The position numbers and the translations under genes were made by a program. The notes under the pieces were generated by a model. The model was given only the letters and a program-made list of their open reading frames with translations, did not search any database and was not told the DNA's origin. Shown here piece after piece: positions 6,144 through 12,375 of a stretch of 15,881 bases of DNA. This DNA comes from AC-32 sp038236705. GTDB lineage: Bacteria; Actinomycetota; Thermoleophilia; Gaiellales; Gaiellaceae. The stretch lies in assembly GCA_038236705.1 (NCBI GenBank), contig JBBRZN010000045.1, forward strand, positions 1 through 15,881, read 5' to 3'. The stretch's first letter is position 1, and the number at the start of each line of letters is the position of its first letter.

Positions 6144-7190
6144 ATGGCTATCGCGCGTGAAGCCGAGCCCGTCGGCTCGTTCCAGGAGGTCAAGGAAGCT
6201 GGTCTCGACCGCGAGGACCTGCTCGCGATCTACCGCAGCATGTTGATCACGCGCGGGATCGAGGAGCGCGGCCACATCCTCTACAAGCAGGGCAAGATCC
6301 CGGGCTCGTTCTACACGGGGCGCGGGAACGAGGCCGCCGCGATCGGCGTGGCCACCGCGATGGGCTCCGACGACGTGGGGACGCCGCTGCACCGCGACAT
6401 GGGCGTGCACGTGACGCGCGGGGTCGAGCCCTGGCGGATCTTCGCGCAGTACATGGGCCGCTCAGACGGGCCCACGCAGGGGAGGGACGGCAACGTGCAC
6501 ATGGCGGACTCGAGGCTCGGTCTGCTCGCGATGGTCAGCCACCTGCCGGCGATGCTTCCCGTCGCGGTCGGCTGCGCGCTCGCCTTCCGGATCCGGGAGG
6601 AAAAGCGCGTCGCGGTCGGCTGGTTCGGCGAGGGCGCCTCCGCGCGCGGCGACACCCACGAGGCGATGAACCTCGCGGGCGTGCGCAAGCTGCCGGTGGT
6701 CTTCGTCTGCGACAACAACCAGTGGGCCTATTCGACGCCGACCTACCTGGAGTACGCGACCGAGCACGTGGCCGACCGTGCAGAGGCCTACGGCTTCGAG
6801 GGCGTGGTCGTGGACGGCAGCGACGTCCTCGCCGTCTACCGCGAGGCCCGGCGCGCGATCGAGAAGGCTCGCGGCGGCGGAGGCCCGACGCTGCTCGAGT
6901 GCCTGACCCTGCGCATGGAGGGCCACGCGGTGCACGACGACGCGTTCTACGTCCCGAAGGACATGTTCGAGCGCTGGGCCGCCAACGACCCGATCGAGCG
7001 CTTCCGCAGCTGGCTGCGCGAGCACGCCGAGCTCACCGACGAGCAGGAGGACGAGATCTCCTCCGGGGTCAAGAGGCTGCTGAACGAGGCGCTTCAGCGC
7101 GCGGACGAGTCACCGCTGCCGGATCCCTCGACGCTCACGGACGGCGTCTTCGCGACGCCCGAGGACCTCGACACGCCCCACCACAAGTAG
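6144..7190 (+). CDS. 2-oxoacid dehydrogenase E1 component, alpha subunit
   Basis: Thiamine-diphosphate-dependent decarboxylase half of a 2-oxoacid dehydrogenase complex; with E1-beta it decarboxylates the 2-oxoacid and passes the acyl group to the E2 lipoyl arm. The ThDP/Mg motif runs from GEGASARGD (162-170) to CDNNQW (189-194); GEG in place of GDG is what branched-chain E1-alpha has. The LHRDMG segment (82-87) and a phosphorylation-loop counterpart, MEGHAVHDDAFY, are also seen. At 348 residues it is full length. The ATG follows AGGGGA by about 7 nt. Its stop TAG shares a base with the GTG of E1-beta. Pyruvate cannot be excluded as substrate, but the motifs lean to branched-chain 2-oxoacids. 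Confidence 0.93.
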   Translation: MAIAREAEPVGSFQEVKEAGLDREDLLAIYRSMLITRGIEERGHILYKQGKIPGSFYTGRGNEAAAIGVATAMGSDDVGTPLHRDMGVHVTRGVEPWRIFAQYMGRSDGPTQGRDGNVHMADSRLGLLAMVSHLPAMLPVAVGCALAFRIREEKRVAVGWFGEGASARGDTHEAMNLAGVRKLPVVFVCDNNQWAYSTPTYLEYATEHVADRAEAYGFEGVVVDGSDVLAVYREARRAIEKARGGGGPTLLECLTLRMEGHAVHDDAFYVPKDMFERWAANDPIERFRSWLREHAELTDEQEDEISSGVKRLLNEALQRADESPLPDPSTLTDGVFATPEDLDTPHHK

Positions 7191-8164
7191 TGGCTGAAAA
7201 AACGTATCTGCAGGCAATTTCGGACGGCCTCCGCCAGGAGATGCGGCGCGACAAGCGCGTCTTCGTGATCGGCGAGGACGTCGGCGTCTACGGGGGCGCC
7301 TTCAAGGTCACGCTGGGCTTCCAGGAGGAGTTCGGCCCCTGGCGCGTGATCGACGCGCCGCTCTCCGAGACGGCGATCGTCAGCGGCTGCACCGGCGCCG
7401 CGATCATGGGCATGCGCCCCGTCGCGGAGATGCAGTTCGCGGACTTCATCTCCTGCGCCTGGGACTCGCTCGTCACCGTCGCCGCCAAGCAGCGCTACCG
7501 GGCGGGAACGCCGGTGCCGATCGTCGTTCGCCTCCCGTCCGGCGGAGGCTTCTCGGGCGGGCCGTTCCACTCGCAGAACCCGGAGAGCTCGTTCGCGCAC
7601 ATCCCAGGGCTTAAGATCGTCTGTCCGGCCACTCCGGAGGACGCGAAAGGCCTGCTGGTGACGGCGATCGAAGATCCCAACCCGGTGCTCTACTTCGAGC
7701 ACAAGCACCTCTACCGGCGGCTCAAGGCCGAGGTGCCCGACGAGCGTTACACGACCCCGTTCGGCAAGGCCCGCGTGCACCGCGAAGGCGACGACGTGTC
7801 GGTGATCACCTGGGGCGCGATGGTGCACACCGCCGACGAAGCGGCACAGCAGCTCGAGGCCGACGGCATCTCCGTCGAGATCCTCGACCTGCGCACGCTC
7901 ATCCCCTGGGACAAGCAGGCGGTGCTGGAGAGCGTCGCGAAGACCTCGAAGGCGCTCGTCCTGCACGAGGACACGCACACCGGCGGCTTCGGCGGCGAGA
8001 TCGCGGCGACGATCGCCGAGGAGGCCTTCGAGCAGCTCGATGCGCCGCTGAGGCGGATCACTGCTCCCGACACGCCCGTGCCCTTCTCGCCGCCGCTCGA
8101 GAAGGCGTTCATCCCGCAGGTCGAGGACGTGGCGGCGGGAATTCGGGAGCTCGCGGAGTATTAG
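7190..8164 (+). CDS. 2-oxoacid dehydrogenase E1 component, beta subunit
   Basis: Partner of E1-alpha in the E1 heterotetramer; supplies the pyrimidine side of the thiamine-diphosphate site and docks to E2. 324 residues, full length. Signatures are GEDVGVYGGAFKVT near residue 24, PLSETAIVSG, RPVAEMQFADF and the C-terminal transketolase domain. FEHKHLYRRLKAEVP and DLRTLIPWD closely resemble branched-chain E1-beta (LYR..EVP, DLRTIIPWD) rather than pyruvate E1-beta, which typically has NLRSIRPLD. The GTG at 7190 overlaps the E1-alpha stop by one base (TAGTG) with no good Shine-Dalgarno, indicating translational coupling and a 1:1 ratio. E2 begins 70 bp later. Confidence 0.93.
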   Translation: MAEKTYLQAISDGLRQEMRRDKRVFVIGEDVGVYGGAFKVTLGFQEEFGPWRVIDAPLSETAIVSGCTGAAIMGMRPVAEMQFADFISCAWDSLVTVAAKQRYRAGTPVPIVVRLPSGGGFSGGPFHSQNPESSFAHIPGLKIVCPATPEDAKGLLVTAIEDPNPVLYFEHKHLYRRLKAEVPDERYTTPFGKARVHREGDDVSVITWGAMVHTADEAAQQLEADGISVEILDLRTLIPWDKQAVLESVAKTSKALVLHEDTHTGGFGGEIAATIAEEAFEQLDAPLRRITAPDTPVPFSPPLEKAFIPQVEDVAAGIRELAEY

Positions 8165-8234
8165 ACGAATGAGGCGCTTCCTGTGACAAGACGAGCCGCG
8201 ACACCCCTAGAGTCGTCATCCGAGGACGCGTAGC

Positions 8235-9713
8235 GTGGCCACCACCTCCGCGATCGACGTCGTCATGCCCCAGATGGGCGTCTCGGTCTCCGAGGGGACG
8301 ATCACGAAGTGGCTCAAGCAGGAAGGCGAGAAGATCGCCGCCGACGAGTCGCTGCTCGAGATCTCGACCGACAAGGTGGACACCGAGGTGCCGAGCCCCG
8401 GCGAGGGGATCCTGCAGCAGATCCTCGTCCAGGAAGGCGAGACCGTCGAGGTGGGGACGAAGCTCGCGGTGATCGCGCCCGAGGGCGAGGAAACCGGCCC
8501 GGAGGCGGGGGAGGCTCCGCCCGAGCCCGCGACCGCTCAGGCGGCGGCCGAGGCGGAGGCTCCGTCGAGCTCCGAGGGCGAGACGCCGACGGCGGAGACC
8601 GTCGAGGAAGTCGCACCGGCTCCTCCGGCCCCCGCTCCCGCTCCCGCTCCTGCTCCTGCGCAGACCGACGGCACGAGCGAGAAGACGTTCGTCTCGCCGG
8701 TGGTCGCCAGGATCGCCTCGGAGCACGGGGTGGACGTGAACCGGGTCTCGGGCACCGGCCGTGGCGGCCGCGTGACCAAGAGGGACATCCTCGCCTTCGT
8801 CGAGTCGGGCGCTCAGGCGCCTGCTGCACCCGCGCAGGAAGAGGCGGCGGCCCCCGTAGAGGCTCCGGCCCCCACGCCTCCGGCTGAGCCCGCTCCGGCC
8901 CCGGTGGCCGAGCCCGCTCCGGCCGTGCCCGCGGCGGTTGAGCAGGCACCGGCTCCCGCGCCTCAGCCCGCACCGGTGGCGGAGGCCGGCCAGCCGGAGA
9001 CCGGCGAGAGCTTCGAGCCGATGAACGCCATGCGGCGGGGAATCGCCGAGCACATGCGCCGCTCGCTCGACACGTCCGCGCACGTCACGAGCGCGATCGA
9101 GGTGGACATGTCGAAGGTGGTCGCGATCAGGAAGAAGCTGAAGAAGGAGTACCAGCAGAGCTACGGCGTCAACCCGACCTATCTCGCCTTCGTTGCCCGC
9201 GCCGTCGTCGAGACGCTGCGCGAGTACCCCTGGATCAACGGAGAGCTGCGCGGCGAGCAGATCGTCACGCGCAACTACGTCAACCTCGGCTTCGCGGTCG
9301 AGCTGACCGACGGCAAGGGCCTGATCGTCCCCGTGATCCGCCACGCGGAGGGGCTCAACCTGCTCGGCATGGCCCGCGCGATCTCGGAGATCGCGGCACG
9401 GGCGCGCGAGAAGAAGCTCCTCCCGGACGACGTCCAGGGCGGCACGTTCACGATCACGAACCCCGGCGGCTACGGCACCTTCCACGGGACGCCCGTGATC
9501 AGCCAGCCGCAGGCGGCGATCCTCGGCACCTACGCGGTCGTCAAGCGTCCGTGGGTCGTCCAGGACGAGCTCGGCGAAGACGTGATCGCGATCCGCCCGA
9601 TCATGAACCTGACCCTCACGTACGACCACCGGCTCGTGGACGGCGCCCTCGCCGGCCGCTTCCTGCGCGACCTGCGGGAACGCCTCGAGAGCTGGGACGA
9701 GTCGAACTACTGA
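8235..9713 (+). CDS. 2-oxoacid dehydrogenase E2 (dihydrolipoamide acyltransferase)
   Basis: Core of the complex: its lipoyl arm carries the acyl group from E1 to CoA. 492 residues in the classical order: one lipoyl domain (about 6-82) with the modified lysine in STDKVD (Lys47); a Pro/Ala/Glu linker (84-148) with an Ala-Pro run; an E1/E3-binding domain (152-189, VSPVVARIASEHGVD...GRGGRVTKRDIL); a second long Ala-Pro linker (190-255); and a catalytic domain (258-492) with DHRLVDG (464-470; His465 and Asp469) near the C-terminus. GTG 8235 is 8 nt after GAGGA. A weak GTGACA/TAGAGT pair with a 19-bp spacer in the gap upstream may be an internal promoter. It is followed at once by lipB, whose product attaches octanoyl to this Lys47. 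Confidence 0.95.
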   Translation: MATTSAIDVVMPQMGVSVSEGTITKWLKQEGEKIAADESLLEISTDKVDTEVPSPGEGILQQILVQEGETVEVGTKLAVIAPEGEETGPEAGEAPPEPATAQAAAEAEAPSSSEGETPTAETVEEVAPAPPAPAPAPAPAPAQTDGTSEKTFVSPVVARIASEHGVDVNRVSGTGRGGRVTKRDILAFVESGAQAPAAPAQEEAAAPVEAPAPTPPAEPAPAPVAEPAPAVPAAVEQAPAPAPQPAPVAEAGQPETGESFEPMNAMRRGIAEHMRRSLDTSAHVTSAIEVDMSKVVAIRKKLKKEYQQSYGVNPTYLAFVARAVVETLREYPWINGELRGEQIVTRNYVNLGFAVELTDGKGLIVPVIRHAEGLNLLGMARAISEIAARAREKKLLPDDVQGGTFTITNPGGYGTFHGTPVISQPQAAILGTYAVVKRPWVVQDELGEDVIAIRPIMNLTLTYDHRLVDGALAGRFLRDLRERLESWDESNY

Positions 9714-11368
9714 GCACGGGCGCCTACCTCCTCCAGCCGGGCCTCGTCGCGTACGGGGAGGCGTGGGAGCTGCAGCGCACGCTCGCGGGCGCGGTGTCGC
9801 AAGGTGCGATTCCGGACACGGTGGTGCTGCTCGAGCACCCACCGGTGATCACGCTCGGCCGCCGCGCCGAGGAGGGCGAGCTGCACGTGCCCGAGGGCGC
9901 GGAGGTCGAGATCCTGGAGACCGATCGCGGCGGAAAGTCCACCTACCACGGCCCCGGGCAGCTCGTCTGCTACCCGATCCTCGACCTGAAGCGACACGGG
10001 CAGGACGTGAAGCGCTACTGCCGCGACCTCGAGGAGGCGCTGATCCGTACCTTGGCGCCACTGGGAGTGGAGGCGACCCGGATCGAGGGGCTGACCGGGA
10101 TCTGGGTGGAGGGTTCCAGCGGTTCCGGCGCGTCGCTGGCAAGCGTCCCGAGCGGGGACAGTGCAAATGGCACGGCCCCGGGAGGAGAGCGCAGCCAGCG
10201 ACGTGAGCGCTCGGCGGAGCCGGGCTCCGCCCGGCGGCAGCCGAGCGCGGCCGGGAGCGCTGGCCCGCCTCGCAAGATCGCCTCGATCGGAATCCATGTC
10301 TCGAATTGGGTGACGACGCACGGGTACGCGCTCAACGTCGACCTCGATCCTGCGCCGTTCACGGACTGGATCACCGCTTGCGGGCTCGAGGACGCCACTT
10401 TCACGACGATCGCCCGTGAACTCGGGCGGCCGGTCGCCGTGGATGAGGTGCGGCCGCTCGCCGCGGCGGCGCTCGAAGAGGTTTTCGGGCTCGAGCTCGA
10501 GGAGCTGTCGGCCGAAGAGGGCCTCGGCCTCTGGCCGGCACCACGGTCAAATAGCCAGCGCCCGCTAGCCGTTTCGGCCAGCTTCGGGCACCCGCCAGGG
10601 CCCATCGTCGCGGCCATTTGGCTGCGCGCCAAGGGATGTGGACGAGAAGGCACACCTTCGGCGCACTTCGGCCGTGGCCGTTGGCCGTGGCCGGGGACAG
10701 TCCCCGGCCACGGCCCTGCAGGGCGGGCGGCCCGGCCGGTTCGGTCTTCAAACTCGGCGCAGATGACCACGTCGCGGCTCGAGACCTTCGCAGACGGCGT
10801 CTTCGCGATCGCCGCGACGCTGCTGATTCTGAACGTGGACGCGCAGGTTTCCGACGTTCACCACCTCGGCTCGCGGCTCCTGCACATCTGGCCCTCGTAC
10901 CTCGCCTATGCCGTCAGCTTCGTCACGATCGGGATCATGTGGGTGAACCACCACACCGTCATGTCGCAGATCGACCGGACCGACCGGCGCTTCCTGCTCG
11001 CGACGGTCGGCCTGCTGATGTGCATCGCGTTCGTCCCGTTCCCCACGCGACTCGTCGCGGAGCACATCCGCGGGGAGGGCGCCCAGGTCGCGGCGCTCGC
11101 CTACGGGTTCACGATGGTGGCGACCGCGATCATGTTCAGCGTCACCTGGTTCTACGCCGCCCGAGGCAAGCGGCTGCTCCGACCGGACGCCGATCCAGCT
11201 GTCGTCGCCGGGATCAGCCGCAGTTACCTGCCCGGTCCCTGGATCTACCTCGCCGCCACGTTGATCGCGTTCGCGAGTCCGACGGCAAGCGTGCTCCTCT
11301 TCATGGCGACAGCCCTCTTCTACGTCGTCGAGAGCTCGATTTTCGGCGCGGACGGCAACGGTCTCTAG
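9710..11368 (+). CDS. lipB: Lipoyl(octanoyl) transferase LipB, frame continuing into a TMEM175 domain
   Basis: LipB moves octanoyl from acyl carrier protein to the lysine of lipoyl domains. LipB proper spans about residues 1-275 (to about 10540): LEHPPVITLGRRA, the DRGGKSTYHGPGQLVCYP core, catalytic Lys189 (RKIASIGIHVS) and Cys224 (TACGLED). Oddities: (1) no ATG, GTG or TTG lies before the conserved N-terminus YLLQPGLVAYGEAW; CTG 9710, overlapping the E2 stop as CTGA, is my start. (2) About 52 extra residues (136-187, Ser/Gly/Ala/Arg-rich) split the protein between GLTGIWVEG and RKIA, over palindromic DNA. (3) No stop follows LipB; the frame runs through about 77 low-complexity residues into a TMEM175 domain from Met352. 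Either a fusion, an internal start at 10763, or a small indel near 10550 that hides a TAG. Confidence 0.85.
   Translation: MSTGAYLLQPGLVAYGEAWELQRTLAGAVSQGAIPDTVVLLEHPPVITLGRRAEEGELHVPEGAEVEILETDRGGKSTYHGPGQLVCYPILDLKRHGQDVKRYCRDLEEALIRTLAPLGVEATRIEGLTGIWVEGSSGSGASLASVPSGDSANGTAPGGERSQRRERSAEPGSARRQPSAAGSAGPPRKIASIGIHVSNWVTTHGYALNVDLDPAPFTDWITACGLEDATFTTIARELGRPVAVDEVRPLAAAALEEVFGLELEELSAEEGLGLWPAPRSNSQRPLAVSASFGHPPGPIVAAIWLRAKGCGREGTPSAHFGRGRWPWPGTVPGHGPAGRAARPVRSSNSAQMTTSRLETFADGVFAIAATLLILNVDAQVSDVHHLGSRLLHIWPSYLAYAVSFVTIGIMWVNHHTVMSQIDRTDRRFLLATVGLLMCIAFVPFPTRLVAEHIRGEGAQVAALAYGFTMVATAIMFSVTWFYAARGKRLLRPDADPAVVAGISRSYLPGPWIYLAATLIAFASPTASVLLFMATALFYVVESSIFGADGNGL
10145..10159. repeat. Short inverted repeat in the lipB insertion
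   Basis: GTCCC - GAGCG - GGGAC lies inside the extra segment of lipB. The overlapping 9-mer GGGGACAGT (10154-10162) recurs at the centre of the 33-bp palindrome at 10683-10715, which suggests that both belong to one family of interspersed sequences. Confidence 0.4.
10207..10248. repeat. Dispersed palindromic repeat, copy 2, inside lipB
   Basis: Nested palindrome: outer arms GCGCTCGGC (10207-10215) and GCCGAGCGC (10240-10248), inner arms GCCGGGC (10219-10225) and GCCCGGC (10229-10235) around TCC. The 31 bp at 10212-10242 match 4278-4308 at 28 of 31 positions. This copy is in the extra segment of the lipB coding frame and keeps the frame open. Confidence 0.75.
10683..10715. repeat. 33-bp perfect palindrome between lipB and the TMEM175 domain
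   Basis: Arms GGCCGTGGCCGGGGAC (10683-10698) and GTCCCCGGCCACGGCC (10700-10715) around a single central A. It lies in the low-complexity linker, 48 bp before the Met of the TMEM175 domain. It could be a hairpin attenuator, a terminator without a U-tract, or a REP-like interspersed element; the core GGGGACAGT also occurs at 10154. Confidence 0.85.
10763..11368 (+). CDS. TMEM175-family potassium channel protein (internal start in the lipB frame)
   Basis: Prokaryotic TMEM175 proteins are six-helix membrane proteins that assemble into tetrameric potassium-selective channels. From ATG 10763 the product is 201 residues, the usual bacterial length, with hydrophobic segments near 10-24, 46-64, 79-97, 109-130, 155-170 and 174-190. 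The pore-helix signature of TM1, normally R-x3-FSDG-VFAI, reads RLETFADGVFAIAATLLIL: Arg and the helix are kept, but Ser of FSD is Ala. The conserved MWVNHH of TM2 is present. There is no Shine-Dalgarno, and the frame is open upstream into LipB with no stop, so expression as a separate protein is likely from family lengths but not proven. lipA follows 10 bp after its stop. Confidence 0.75.
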   Translation: MTTSRLETFADGVFAIAATLLILNVDAQVSDVHHLGSRLLHIWPSYLAYAVSFVTIGIMWVNHHTVMSQIDRTDRRFLLATVGLLMCIAFVPFPTRLVAEHIRGEGAQVAALAYGFTMVATAIMFSVTWFYAARGKRLLRPDADPAVVAGISRSYLPGPWIYLAATLIAFASPTASVLLFMATALFYVVESSIFGADGNGL

Positions 11369-11378
11369 ACTGCGAGCC

Positions 11379-12299
11379 ATGGAGCGTTCGCTGCCAGTCG
11401 CGGAGCGGCCACGCAGGCCCGAGTGGATGAAGGTTCGCGCGCCGAGCGCGGACTCCGCCTACTTCGACGTGCGCAAGCTGATCCACGGCGCCGGCCTGAA
11501 CACGATCTGCGAGGAAGCGCGCTGCCCGAACATCTCCGAGTGCTGGGGCCGCGGCACCGCGACCTTCCAGATCCTCGGCGACACCTGTACTCGGGCCTGC
11601 CGCTATTGCTACGTCCACTCCGGCCGGCCCGAGCACCCGCCGGACCCGCTCGAGCCGCTGCGGCTCGCGGCGGCCGCGGCGAAGATGAACCTCAAGCACG
11701 TCGTCGTCACCTCGGTCGACCGCGACGACGTGGCCGACCGCGGCGCCGGCCACTACGCCGCGACGATCCGCGCGCTCAAGCACAAGGTGCCCGAGGCGAC
11801 GATCGAGATCCTCACACCCGATTTCCTCGGAGTCGAGGAGCAGGCCCTCGGCACGATCCTCGCCGAGCGGCCCGATGTGTTCAACCACAACATCGAGACG
11901 GTTCGCCGCCTGCACCCGCGCATGCGCGGCGCCAAGGCCTCCTACGACAAGGCGCTCTGGCTGCTCGAGCGCGCGAAGGAGCTCGCCGACTATCCGGTAC
12001 TGACGAAGTCAGGGATCATGGTCGGCCTCGGCGAATCCAACGACGAGGTCGTCGAGACGCTGCGCGACCTGCGGACTCACGGCGTCGACGTCGTCACGAT
12101 CGGCCAGTACCTCCAGCCGAGCGCGAAGCACGCCAAGATCGACCGCTGGGTGCACCCCGACGAGTTCTGCCGGTTCCGAGAGCAAGGCGAGGCGCTCGGC
12201 TTCGGCTCCGTTTTCTCGGGCCCGCTCGTGCGTTCCAGCTACCGGGCAGACGAACAGCGGCACGCAGCCGCGGCGGGTCGCGGCGCGGTCGCCTACTAG
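11379..12299 (+). CDS. lipA: Lipoyl synthase (radical SAM)
   Basis: Inserts two sulfurs into the octanoyl chain on lipoyl domains, completing the cofactor that LipB began. 306 residues, full length. Both clusters are visible: the auxiliary (sulfur-donating) cluster ligands C44, C49, C55 (CEEARCPNISEC) with the C-terminal serine motif RSSYRADE, and the radical SAM cluster C70, C74, C77 (CTRACRYC). NHNIETV and QYLQPS are also typical. The ATG follows the TMEM175 stop by 10 bp with only a weak GCGAG in front, which suggests coupled translation in one transcript with the upstream genes. A strong hairpin 27 bp after its stop ends the operon. Confidence 0.97.
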   Translation: MERSLPVAERPRRPEWMKVRAPSADSAYFDVRKLIHGAGLNTICEEARCPNISECWGRGTATFQILGDTCTRACRYCYVHSGRPEHPPDPLEPLRLAAAAAKMNLKHVVVTSVDRDDVADRGAGHYAATIRALKHKVPEATIEILTPDFLGVEEQALGTILAERPDVFNHNIETVRRLHPRMRGAKASYDKALWLLERAKELADYPVLTKSGIMVGLGESNDEVVETLRDLRTHGVDVVTIGQYLQPSAKHAKIDRWVHPDEFCRFREQGEALGFGSVFSGPLVRSSYRADEQRHAAAAGRGAVAY

Positions 12300-12325
12300 C
12301 TAGCCGCCGAGGGCTGCGGACCATG

Positions 12326-12354
12326 AAGAGGGCCGCCCGAAGGCGGCCCTCTTT
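12326..12354. terminator. Bidirectional terminator between lipA and the beta-propeller gene
   Basis: AAGAGGGCCGCC - CGAA - GGCGGCCCTCTT, a perfect 12-bp stem with a tetraloop, followed by T. The A-rich start and T-rich end of the stem give a short U-tract on either strand, so it can serve both convergent genes: lipA ending at 12299 and the leftward gene ending at 12376. Confidence 0.88.
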
Positions 12355-12375
12355 CGCTGCTACTAGCCGTGCGGT

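Noticed and set aside
8181..8211. GTGACA - 19 bp - TAGAGT before E2 as a promoter
   Set aside because: The spacer is long and the hexamers weak; mentioned only as a possibility under E2.
8610..8670. Short tandem repeat (CCCGCT-like units) in E2
   Set aside because: It encodes the normal Ala-Pro swinging-arm linker of E2, so it is not a CRISPR or regulatory repeat.
8109..9842. 577-codon leftward open frame opposite E2
   Set aside because: Arg/Gly/Leu-rich translation without motifs; E2 on the + strand has every expected domain.
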